From an uncultured Peptoniphilus sp. (GTDB lineage Bacteria; Bacillota; Clostridia; Tissierellales; Peptoniphilaceae), in the NCBI RefSeq assembly GCF_946998875.1, contig NZ_CAMQAY010000005.1:1-62079 (forward strand): a stretch of 62,079 nt of DNA, given 5' to 3'. Made by a program: the position numbers and the translations under genes. Each line of letters starts with the position of its first letter. The stretch's first letter is position 1. The notes below the pieces were generated by a model that was not told the DNA's origin, ran no database searches, and worked only from the letters and a program-made list of their open reading frames with translations. This document shows positions 43,332 through 50,901 of the stretch, piece by piece.

Positions 43332-44314
43332 TTGAAAACCTCCTTCATGAGGGCTCTTGCCTTATTAGCCCTTAAAATATCTCGCGACTTAAGGTCTAAT
43401 ATTGCTCCTCTCTCAATTTGCAAATGTCCATTTCTAAGTTTTTTAATCTCTTCATAAAAATCAAAATCTCGATTTGCTTTTAAAATGGAAAGCTCAATTC
43501 CGAGATTAATTGTAGACATGGACTGCATCATCTCTTCTTCCGACAACAACCTTGCATGGGCAAGAACTCCAAAGGCTCTGTTTACCATATCCTCAAGAGT
43601 CATTATGTTGTCTAAATATAATTTTTTTCTATTTTCCCTTTCAACATCGGCGATTTCTCGCGCAATGATTTTTAATTTTTCTATATAAGACTTTTCCTCT
43701 TCGCCAAAGGTTGACTCAAAGGAAAGAGTGTAAATGCTTCCCAGTGCCTTGTTAGAGCTGTCCCTATAAGAAGCAAGGGTGTAACCAAGTCTTGATAGAC
43801 CTCTTGCAATCTCCTCGATGCCAAAATAATTTAGGGCAGGCAGATATAAAAGTACAATGGGCTTTAAGCCTGTGCCAGAATTTAAAACTCTAGAACTTAA
43901 ATAACCAAAGCTTGGATCAAAGGAAAAATTAATTTTTTCTTCTAACTTTTCTTCCAAGGAATAAATTTCTTCGTATAAGTCCTCAAGACTTTTTGTCCTT
44001 GAAAAAGCTTGCAAATCAAGGTGTTCTCCTGAATTGATTAAAATGTCTGGACTATCTTTTTTTTCGTAAAAGCCAATATTTTCTCTTTCAATAGATTTTT
44101 TACCAAGCCTTCCATTTTCCACATATTCAAGTTTTTTTAGAGAAGAAATATTATAAAGGTCTATTTTAGAGTAGCCCAAATCACTTAAAATTGGGTCTAG
44201 GAAGTCTAGATTTCCCCTTAATTCTTCATCTGTCATTGTGTTTACAAACTTTTTGCCGTCAATATTTCTATATAATTTTAATTTATATCCTAAAATAATT
44301 TTAGACACTGACAT
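43328..44314 (-). CDS. mcsB: McsB-like protein; degenerate, probably inactive protein arginine kinase
   Basis: Position between mcsA and clpC and a 328-residue guanido-kinase-like sequence (FGYLSS..NSGTGLKP.VLLYLPAL; NRAFGVLAHARLLSEEE; INLGIELSIL) identify McsB. Motifs needed for catalysis are altered: the SSRIRL arginine motif reads VSKIIL (3-8), NEEDHIRIQ reads NSGEHLDLQ (94-102), CPTNVGTGLRAS reads RVLNSGTGLKPI (142-153), and RGxYGEGSEA reads ASYRDSSNKA (181-190). The phosphoarginine-binding RDxxRA motif is intact (RDILRA, 311-316). It may act as an adaptor or pArg sensor rather than a kinase. Reference motifs are from memory of Bacillus McsB. Confidence 0.85.
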   Translation of the reverse strand: MSVSKIILGYKLKLYRNIDGKKFVNTMTDEELRGNLDFLDPILSDLGYSKIDLYNISSLKKLEYVENGRLGKKSIERENIGFYEKKDSPDILINSGEHLDLQAFSRTKSLEDLYEEIYSLEEKLEEKINFSFDPSFGYLSSRVLNSGTGLKPIVLLYLPALNYFGIEEIARGLSRLGYTLASYRDSSNKALGSIYTLSFESTFGEEEKSYIEKLKIIAREIADVERENRKKLYLDNIMTLEDMVNRAFGVLAHARLLSEEEMMQSMSTINLGIELSILKANRDFDFYEEIKKLRNGHLQIERGAILDLKSRDILRANKARALMKEVFK

Positions 44315-44810
44315 CTTCCTTTAACTTCTTTATTTCGTCCCTTATTTCTGCTGCCTTTTCATATTCTTCCAAATTTATGGCAAGGTCAAGCTTCTCCTTT
44401 AAATCCTCAAGTTTTCTGTTATAAACTAGATAACTTTCTGCATTTTTTGGAATTTTTCCCCTGTACTTTAAATTTATATTAAGGGCGTTTAAATACTTTT
44501 TAATTTCGTCTCCAAAGGAATCATAACATTTTGGGCAGCCTAAAGATCCTGTTGCCTTAAGTTCACGAAAAGATCTACCGCAGTATTCACAGCTTATGTC
44601 ATCTTCTTCATTGTAGGAATTTGCTGTAAACTGAAAAATATTCTTTAAAGCATTTTCAAGTTGAGGAATAATATTTTGATACCCCTTAAAGTCTCTTTTA
44701 AATTTTTCTTCAGCACAAACTTCGCAGAGATGCACTTCTTCTATTCCATCGTCCTTTATCCTTGTATAGGAAATAACTGATTCTCTTTCCTTGCAAATAT
44801 CACATAGCAT
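44301..44810 (-). CDS. mcsA: McsA, zinc-finger/UVR-motif activator of McsB
   Basis: The protein is 169 residues. Two zinc modules are visible (C3, C6, C29, C32 and C74, C77, C92, C95), followed by a UVR motif near the C-terminus (LEDLKEKLDLAINLEEYEKA with DEIKKLKE). McsA normally activates McsB and modulates CtsR. It overlaps mcsB by 14 bases and starts 12 bases beyond ctsR, with GGAGGGAAG as ribosome site. The conserved McsA is notable beside a degenerate McsB. Confidence 0.93.
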   Translation of the reverse strand: MLCDICKERESVISYTRIKDDGIEEVHLCEVCAEEKFKRDFKGYQNIIPQLENALKNIFQFTANSYNEEDDISCEYCGRSFRELKATGSLGCPKCYDSFGDEIKKYLNALNINLKYRGKIPKNAESYLVYNRKLEDLKEKLDLAINLEEYEKAAEIRDEIKKLKEDVSV

Positions 44811-44821
44811 GATCTTCCCTC

Positions 44822-45274
44822 CTAACTAAAAATAACTAGGAGCATATTTTTTAATAAATCTGCCCTAAGTTCATTTTTATTTTCACACTCACTAAGAGCC
44901 CTGTCTGAGAGAGCAACTTTCATAAGTTCCATCTCCCTTTCAGTCACTTTATTAAGTCTTAAAAGTTCCTTTAAAAGTTCATCAGAATTATTTTTTGTAA
45001 TAGAATCTCCTATAAAACTTAAAAAAGTATCAATTGTATCTTCATCATCTTCAAATTTAACCTTTACTATCCTAATGTAGCCTCCACCGCCACGCCTTGA
45101 CTCCACATAGTAACCCTTAAAGGGTGTGAATCTTGTAGTAAGGACATAATTAATTTGCGAAGGCGCACAGTTAAAGTGGTCTGAAATTTTTGATCTTTGT
45201 ATCTCAAGAGCTCCACCAGATTCAAAAATAAGTTCATTTAAAAAATCTTCAATGGAGTTAGAAAGCTTTGCCAT
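44822..45274 (-). CDS. ctsR: Transcriptional repressor CtsR
   Basis: The protein is 150 residues. An N-terminal winged helix (NSIEDFLNELIFESGGALEI, then CAPSQINYVLTTRFTPFKGYYVESRRGGGGYIRI) carries the glycine-rich wing that acts as CtsR's heat sensor. A C-terminal dimer/McsB-interaction domain follows. It represses clp genes through heptad-repeat operators; two such boxes lie directly upstream, so the operon is autoregulated. Confidence 0.96.
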   Translation of the reverse strand: MAKLSNSIEDFLNELIFESGGALEIQRSKISDHFNCAPSQINYVLTTRFTPFKGYYVESRRGGGGYIRIVKVKFEDDEDTIDTFLSFIGDSITKNNSDELLKELLRLNKVTEREMELMKVALSDRALSECENKNELRADLLKNMLLVIFS

Positions 45275-45285
45275 AGTACACTTCC

Positions 45286-45334
45286 TTTGACTATCTTTGT
45301 CTTTTAAATTATAAAAATCTGACTATCTTTTACT
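45286..45334 (-). promoter_or_regulatory. Tandem CtsR boxes flanking the ctsR -10
   Basis: Minus-strand AGACAAA-GAT-AGTCAAA (45286-45302) and AGTAAAA-GAT-AGTCAGA (45318-45334) each match the CtsR heptad repeat RGTCAAA-N3-RGTCAAA with one or two changes. A perfect TATAAT lies between them at 45308-45313. The -35 is poor. Bound CtsR would cover the start site and the ribosome site. Confidence 0.85.
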
Positions 45335-45492
45335 ATTTCTAGTATAAAATAAAATATATATTTTGTAAAGTATTTAGTTTCGTAACTTTTTAAGCTTATA
45401 TATTTTTTGTTGTTTTTAAAGAATCATTACTTTAATTATTTTATTAAAAAATTAAGAAACTGATTCATATAAATAATATATTTTTTCAAATG

Positions 45493-45531
45493 AAAATATC
45501 TGTTGGGATTTTACTCACCAACAGATATTTT
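45493..45531. terminator. Strong hairpin after the small exported-protein gene
   Basis: A perfect 14-bp stem, AAAATATCTGTTGG with its reverse complement (45493-45506 and 45518-45531), and an 11-base loop. It lies 20 bases beyond the gene at 45551-46033 and shields the ctsR promoter. The remaining AT-rich sequence to 45285 shows nothing else. Confidence 0.8.
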
Positions 45532-45550
45532 AGAGCAATTTAATTTTTTT

Positions 45551-46033
45551 TTACTTATTTATGACTTTTTCTCGTTCTAGTTCTAAAATAGAAAATGTTC
45601 CTTTTGGAATACCACTTTTAGAAGAGAAATCTAAATCTTTTTTTGAATTTTTTGTATCAGTAATAAGTACATAACTACTATGTTTTTTAGAAGTATAAAT
45701 TCTCAAACTCACATCAGAAACTCTTACTGCAATACGCGCATTCTCATTATCTTCATTAGAAAATATTAATAAATAATCAGAATCCTTATTTGTTGTAAAT
45801 TTAAAACCCTGTTCTTCCATAATCTTGTTGCTTACTATAACATCTTTTAACTTATATTTGTACAAACTATCATAAGTTAAGTCCTTAATAATTTTTTCAT
45901 AGTTTGGTTTTTCATCACAAACATCTATGTTAAAATCATAATTTTCTTTTTTTGAATTTAAAAAAGAAAATCCACACATAATTGACACAAGAGCCAAAGA
46001 TATCAAAATTAATACAATTTTTTTAGTTTTCAT
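45551..46033 (-). CDS. Small exported or membrane-anchored protein, unknown
   Basis: The protein is 160 residues. A basic start and hydrophobic stretch (KKIVLILISLALVSIMCGFSF, residues 4-24 or so) is a signal peptide or anchor; the Cys there sits in SIMCG, which is only a weak lipobox. The rest is soluble and Lys/Asp/Ser-rich without a motif I recognise. It has AAAGGGGATAAAA before the ATG and lies alone between two hairpins. Its A+T content is higher than that of its neighbours. Confidence 0.75.
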   Translation of the reverse strand: MKTKKIVLILISLALVSIMCGFSFLNSKKENYDFNIDVCDEKPNYEKIIKDLTYDSLYKYKLKDVIVSNKIMEEQGFKFTTNKDSDYLLIFSNEDNENARIAVRVSDVSLRIYTSKKHSSYVLITDTKNSKKDLDFSSKSGIPKGTFSILELEREKVINK

Positions 46034-46117
46034 TTTTATCCCCTTTCTATAAGATATAATGTTACCTAACTAAATTATAAAACTATCAATGTTGCTTTTC
46101 AATATCTTTAATTTTTT

Positions 46118-46154
46118 TATAATAAAAAAGGTTGAGCACTTAAGCCCAACCTTT
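46118..46154 (-). terminator. Terminator of the EF-G-like gene
   Basis: Minus-strand stem AAAGGTTG/CAACCTTT (46147-46154 with 46127-46134) with a 12-base loop runs into TTTTTTATT. Confidence 0.85.
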
Positions 46155-46165
46155 AAAAATTTATT

Positions 46166-48226
46166 TTATTTTTCTGTTTTTCTTTCTTCAATAATTTTTT
46201 CTGCAATATTTTGTGGAACTTCTTCGTATCTCACAAATTCCATGCTGAAAGTTCCTCTACCTTGAGTTAAGGATCTTAAATCAATTAGATAAGAGAAGAG
46301 TTCAGCTTGTGGAGCTTCTGCAATTAAAATTTGTGTGCCATCATTTTGTTGGTCCATACCAAGGATTCTTCCACGTCTCTTGTTCATGTCGCCCATTACA
46401 TCTCCAAGATAGTCATCTGGAATTGTAACTTCAACCTTCATTATAGGTTCAAGAAGAACTGGACTTGCTTCTTGCATTCCCTTCTTAAAAGCAAGGTTAG
46501 CTGCAAGTTTGAAACTCATTTCGTTGGAGTCAACATCGTGGTAAGATCCATCGTATAGGACAGCCTTGAAGTTAGTTACAGGATAGCCTGCAAGAACTCC
46601 TCTTTCCTTTGACTCAATAATTCCCTTTTCAACTGCAGGGAAATAGTTCTTAGGAACTGCTCCACCAAATACTTCTTCATCAAATTCAAATTCTTTATCA
46701 GATGGTTCAAACCTAATCCAAACATCACCGTATTGTCCTGCTCCACCAGATTGTTTCTTGTGCTTACCTTGAACGCTGGCAGTCTTTCTAATTGTTTCTC
46801 TATAAGGAACAATAAATGGAACAATATTTACTTCAACCCCATAAGTGTTCTTTAATTTGTCTAAGATTACATCAAGTTGAACCTTGCCTTGACCACCAAT
46901 AGTCATTTGTTTAGTTTCAGGATTTCTTTCAATTACAAATGTTGGGTCTTCGTCCTTGATTTTCTTTAGAGATTGAGAAAGTTTTTCTTCGTCGCCCTTA
47001 GTCTTAGGCTCAATTGCGTAATATAGAACTGGAGTAGAATATTTTAATTTTTTGTATTCAACCTTGTGGTCCTTGTCGCAAAGAGTGTCGCCTGTAACAG
47101 TATTTGCAAGTTTTGTTGTTGCACCAATATCTCCTGCATAAATTTCATCTATTTCAATTTGTTCCTTACCTCTCATGATGTAAAGTCCGCCAAGTTTTTC
47201 ACTTGTATCAGCATTTACATTGTAAAGAGCTGTGTTTTTATTAACAATTCCAGAGATTACCTTGAAAATAGAAATTTTGCCAAGGAAGGGGTCAGAAATT
47301 GTCTTAAATACAACTGCAGCAAAAGGATCTTTAGCTGAAACTTTTCTTTCTTCTCCATCATTATATCTAAAGCCTTGATTTGCACGCTCATCATCTGGTG
47401 CTGGCATATAATTTACAATTGTGTTTAATAAAATGTCAATTCCAATTCCCTTTTCGCCACTTCCTACAAGTAGTGGAACAGCGTCACCTTCAAGAAGAGC
47501 TGTTGTAACTCCTCTTAAAAGATCTTCTCTAGTGAATTTTTCTCCAGAGAAATATTTTTCCATTAAAACTTCATCAGAACCAGCAACAACTTCTGCAATT
47601 TCTTCATACATTCTTTCAGTTGCCTTAACTTGGTCGTGGTTAAGTTCAGTTTCTTGTGGCGCAGAGTTTACATATTTGTATCCCTTTTGGAAGATAACAT
47701 CAGTAACACCTACAAAGTGTTCACCTTCGCCAATTGGAACTGAGAAAGGAATAACTTTTTTACCAAAGGAAGCTTCAAGTTCGTCCATTAGCTTTCTAAA
47801 GTTTACATTTTCTCCGTCAATTTTATTTATAAAAATAATTCTTGGAAGACCAATTTTTTCTGTGTATTTCCAAGTTCTTTCTGTACCTACTTCAATACCC
47901 TTAGTTGCATCAATTACCATGATTGCAGCTTCACTGGCTCTTAGGGCGCAATGAGCTTCTCCCACAAAGTCAAGATAGCCTGGAGTATCTATTACATTTA
48001 CTTTATAATTTCTCCATTCAATAGGAATAATTGATGTTCCAATGGATGTTCCTCTGTCCTTTTCTTCCTTTGAGAAGTCGGAAACTGTATTCTTGCTAGA
48101 AACATTTCCAAGTTTTTGTGTAGCTCCACTTTGGAATAACATAGCCTCTGTTAGGTTTGTCTTTCCGGAGCCAGAATGTCCTACGAGAGCAAGATTTCTT
48201 ACCTTATCTGTTGTATAAACTTTCAT
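46166..48226 (-). CDS. EF-G-like translational GTPase (EF-G paralogue)
   Basis: The protein is 686 residues with all five EF-G domains. The P-loop is GHSGSGKTNL instead of the AHIDAGKTT of canonical EF-G; DTPGYLDF and NKIDGE follow. Domain IV has GGAGQYGDVWIRFEP, and domain V ends ATIM-like with RGRGTFSMEF. The altered G1 motif marks the EF-G2/'EF-G-like' subgroup common in Clostridia, whose role is uncertain. It is monocistronic with its own promoter, not in a str operon. Confidence 0.93.
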   Translation of the reverse strand: MKVYTTDKVRNLALVGHSGSGKTNLTEAMLFQSGATQKLGNVSSKNTVSDFSKEEKDRGTSIGTSIIPIEWRNYKVNVIDTPGYLDFVGEAHCALRASEAAIMVIDATKGIEVGTERTWKYTEKIGLPRIIFINKIDGENVNFRKLMDELEASFGKKVIPFSVPIGEGEHFVGVTDVIFQKGYKYVNSAPQETELNHDQVKATERMYEEIAEVVAGSDEVLMEKYFSGEKFTREDLLRGVTTALLEGDAVPLLVGSGEKGIGIDILLNTIVNYMPAPDDERANQGFRYNDGEERKVSAKDPFAAVVFKTISDPFLGKISIFKVISGIVNKNTALYNVNADTSEKLGGLYIMRGKEQIEIDEIYAGDIGATTKLANTVTGDTLCDKDHKVEYKKLKYSTPVLYYAIEPKTKGDEEKLSQSLKKIKDEDPTFVIERNPETKQMTIGGQGKVQLDVILDKLKNTYGVEVNIVPFIVPYRETIRKTASVQGKHKKQSGGAGQYGDVWIRFEPSDKEFEFDEEVFGGAVPKNYFPAVEKGIIESKERGVLAGYPVTNFKAVLYDGSYHDVDSNEMSFKLAANLAFKKGMQEASPVLLEPIMKVEVTIPDDYLGDVMGDMNKRRGRILGMDQQNDGTQILIAEAPQAELFSYLIDLRSLTQGRGTFSMEFVRYEEVPQNIAEKIIEERKTEK

Positions 48227-48273
48227 ACTTTCCTCCTGTTATGTAAATTTTTTGAAATCGTTTCGATGAATAA

Positions 48274-48302
48274 ATTATAACATAGATTTTGCCATTTGAA
48301 AA
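48274..48302 (-). promoter_or_regulatory. Promoter of the EF-G-like gene
   Basis: Minus-strand TTTTCA (48297-48302) and TATAAT (48274-48279) are separated by 17 bases, in the divergent gap with comEA. Confidence 0.65.
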
Positions 48303-48360
48303 CTGTGTAAAAATATCTATTTAGGGTAATAAAATTTTGAAAATATATTTTTATAAATGA

Positions 48361-49017
48361 ATGAGTGATAAAATGAATTTCAAATTTTTTAAAAAAGATA
48401 ATCTTCCCTACATAGTTATTATTTGCCTATCTTTAATCATTGGCTACCAGTATTACGATTCTCACAAAGTTCCAGATGAAGCAAATGCCCTACTTAAGAT
48501 AAAAACTTCAAGCCTTGATTCTAAAGAAGTGGACAAAAAGGATTTGAAGGACCCCCAAATAGAATCGGAGGAAGAAAATAAAGAAGTTATGGTTCACATC
48601 TCTGGCGCCGTAAAAAATCCTGGCATTATAAAATTAGATTCATCAAAGAGAGTTGTAGATGCTCTTGAAAAGGCTGGTGGCGCAACAGATGATGCTGACC
48701 TTGATAGGATTAATCTTGCCGCAAAGCTTCACGACGAAGAAAAAATTTACATTCCAAAAATTGGTGAGCTCCCAAAAAATGAAATTGCTCCTCTTATGTC
48801 TTCTGGTTCAGATTCAAAGGCTTCTGAAAAAATAAATATTAACACTGCCGACTCCGCTGAACTGCAAAAAATTCCTGGCGTTGGAGCAAAAACTGCTGAG
48901 AAAATTATAAATTATCGGACACAAAATTCTTTTTCATCAATTGAAGACATAAAAAATGTAGATGGAATTGGCGACAAAAAATTTGAATCAATTAAGGACT
49001 ACATATCAACTTATTAG
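48361..49017 (+). CDS. comEA: ComEA-like DNA-binding competence protein
   Basis: The protein is up to 218 residues; an ATG twelve bases in (MNFKFFKKD) has GAGTGAT before it and may be the true start. One N-terminal membrane anchor (about 15-30) is followed by a charged linker, a SLBB domain (VMVHISGAVKNPGIIKLDSS...RVVDALEKAGGATDDADL) and two helix-hairpin-helix motifs (ININTADSAELQKIPGVGAKTAEKIINYR...IKNVDGIGDKKFESIK). ComEA binds incoming double-stranded DNA and hands it to ComEC. Here comEA is alone, 32 kb from comEC. Confidence 0.93.
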   Translation: MSDKMNFKFFKKDNLPYIVIICLSLIIGYQYYDSHKVPDEANALLKIKTSSLDSKEVDKKDLKDPQIESEEENKEVMVHISGAVKNPGIIKLDSSKRVVDALEKAGGATDDADLDRINLAAKLHDEEKIYIPKIGELPKNEIAPLMSSGSDSKASEKININTADSAELQKIPGVGAKTAEKIINYRTQNSFSSIEDIKNVDGIGDKKFESIKDYISTY

Positions 49018-49074
49018 ATTAAAAATTTTTAAAGGCTCAAAATAAAAAATAAAATCACTGGTAAAGCACAAAAA

Positions 49075-49114
49075 AAGCTCAAGATAAAAGGATAATCCCA
49101 TTAATCTTGAGCTT
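49075..49114. terminator. Terminator between comEA and the two-component operon
   Basis: A perfect 11-bp stem AAGCTCAAGAT/ATCTTGAGCTT (49075-49085 with 49104-49114). The minus strand continues with TTTTTTT and the plus strand with ATTATTTT, so it can serve both convergent units. Confidence 0.87.
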
Positions 49115-49129
49115 ATTATTTTAAAAATT

Positions 49130-49465
49130 TTATCTTCTTCTTTGATTTTTCTTGTAACGATTCTTTCCTGAACTTGCAATGCCAATTATCAGTGCAAAAA
49201 TAAGTGAAACTAAGCCAGAGGAGACACCAATTACAAAAATAATTAAATTATCCAAACTATCTGGGTCAAAAAGTTTATTGATTACCATAAAAAGTGAAAT
49301 AATCCCAATAAAAACCAAGGCAAGTCCTGGTAAATATTTTATAAATTTTAAATCTCTAGCTGCAAAGTTAACTATAAAGGTAAGAACAACTCCAATTAAA
49401 ATTGCGCCAAAAGTTAGGAGCAAGTAAGTTGAGTTTTCCGTAACCAATTCCATTATTTTATTCAT
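49130..49465 (-). CDS. Small membrane protein of the two-component operon
   Basis: The ATG at 49463-49465 (MNKIMELVTENSTYLLL) follows GAGGTGTAAA and is preferred over the ATG four codons earlier. The 111-residue protein has three hydrophobic helices (about 15-35, 45-63 and 75-98) and a strongly basic tail (KNRYKKNQRRR). I do not recognise a family. It is the last gene of the RR-HK-lipoprotein unit, nine bases beyond the lipoprotein gene. Confidence 0.8.
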   Translation of the reverse strand: MNKIMELVTENSTYLLLTFGAILIGVVLTFIVNFAARDLKFIKYLPGLALVFIGIISLFMVINKLFDPDSLDNLIIFVIGVSSGLVSLIFALIIGIASSGKNRYKKNQRRR

Positions 49466-49473
49466 TTTACACC

Positions 49474-50901
49474 TCATTTATTAGATGACAGCTCTTGTTG
49501 CCAAATATTTGAATAACGACCCGTTGCCCACTCTGTCATAATTGTTGTGGCCTCGTTACCTATTTCTCTTTCGAAAATTGCTTCAGGAAGAATATTGCCA
49601 TCCTCTATATTATATATTTTTACAAAATTATTTTCCAATGTTATTAAAAATTTATTGTCAGGAGATACAAAACCATCCTTAATGCCTGGCTTAAAGTTTT
49701 TAATTCGGCTCATAGGAATATTCATCTCGTTGTATTTATTTACATCATAGGGCAAAACTAAATTCAAATCAAAGTCAGAAAACTTACCTTCTTCTGTCTC
49801 CATTCTTCCCTTTAATTTCCAAAAACCATTGTCCCTATAAATACCAATATTGTAAGGGTCCTTTTTTAGGGCTTCAAGGTTTTTGCCCTCAGCCTTTAAA
49901 TCTTCATCGGATAAAAATTCCTTGTAGCTAATTGGATTTTTTTCTTCTAATTTATCTAATTTGTAGATCCTTAAATAACTCTTATTTGTTTCTCCATCTA
50001 AACTTTCCAAATTGACATAATTATTGGTGATGAAGTTTATTGTCTTTAAAGTATTTTCTTCTTTAAGCTCCTCTAAGTCATTCTTAATTACATCTTCATC
50101 ATCTTTTCTAAGTTTAGAATTTTTAAAGTCTTTAATTATTACCTTATCTGTAGTTTCCTCTTCCTTGGATTCTCTTTGAACGCTAATTTCAGAAAAGCTG
50201 TCATTTCTTGGGAGAATAATATTGTTCATCTCATAGACATTTTCTAGTTTGGAGTCAGAAAATTTGATGTAGAGAGTTTTGTAGTTCCAAGTTGGAATAT
50301 TTGAGTCGCTTTTACTTTTAAAGCCAATTAAAAATCCCTTGTCGCCGTTGTAGTCAAACAAGCTTCCCCTTGCCAATACTTCGTCCTTTTTAGCAAGTAT
50401 TAAATTATTTAAGTCATCATTTTTTATCTTGTCGTCAACAAGTTTAATTTCAAGTATAACTCCATTGTCAAAGAGAAGAGCAGTGTTCTCACTAGTCTTT
50501 ATAACTTCATAATAAATGCTTCTGCTTGACTTTGAGTCATAGATATAAGTTGTGTAGACATCAGAATCTTCAATGCCCAGGCTCTTATAATCTAAATTAA
50601 ATTTTTTGTAGAGGTATTGAGATAATTTAACATACTTAGTCTTATACTCAACGCCCTTTATATAATCATTAGCAAGGACAACTTGGTCATTGGAAAAGTA
50701 AAGGTCTTCGCCAATAATGTCCTTAAATAAAAAGTTATCCTGATTAATTTTTTTATTGTAAATAAATTTTGTAATAGTCCACTTGCCATAAATTGGCGAT
50801 TGTCCCATGACTGGGGCTTCAATATTAGTGCCCTGAGATGTCAAAAAGGAGCAGCCAGTCAAGAAAATCAATGAAATTATTAGATATAATTTTTTAATCA
50901 A
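49474..50901 (-). CDS. Lipoprotein associated with a two-component system
   Basis: TTG at 50899-50901 is the likely start (AGGTGATAAAA precedes it); a GTG three codons upstream lies within that site. The protein of about 475 residues has a lipobox LTGC (Cys near residue 17) after a hydrophobic signal, so it is anchored to the outer membrane face. The mature part is beta-rich and charged, with a GKWTITKFIYNKK motif near the start and a C-terminal part (FLITLENNFVKIYNIEDG) suggestive of a beta-propeller blade. No family is recognised. It overlaps the kinase gene and may be a sensor partner. Confidence 0.82.
   Translation of the reverse strand: MIKKLYLIISLIFLTGCSFLTSQGTNIEAPVMGQSPIYGKWTITKFIYNKKINQDNFLFKDIIGEDLYFSNDQVVLANDYIKGVEYKTKYVKLSQYLYKKFNLDYKSLGIEDSDVYTTYIYDSKSSRSIYYEVIKTSENTALLFDNGVILEIKLVDDKIKNDDLNNLILAKKDEVLARGSLFDYNGDKGFLIGFKSKSDSNIPTWNYKTLYIKFSDSKLENVYEMNNIILPRNDSFSEISVQRESKEEETTDKVIIKDFKNSKLRKDDEDVIKNDLEELKEENTLKTINFITNNYVNLESLDGETNKSYLRIYKLDKLEEKNPISYKEFLSDEDLKAEGKNLEALKKDPYNIGIYRDNGFWKLKGRMETEEGKFSDFDLNLVLPYDVNKYNEMNIPMSRIKNFKPGIKDGFVSPDNKFLITLENNFVKIYNIEDGNILPEAIFEREIGNEATTIMTEWATGRYSNIWQQELSSNK

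Noticed and set aside
47421..47954. 177-codon plus-strand frame inside the EF-G-like gene
   Set aside because: Antisense shadow of conserved GTPase sequence, without a supported start.
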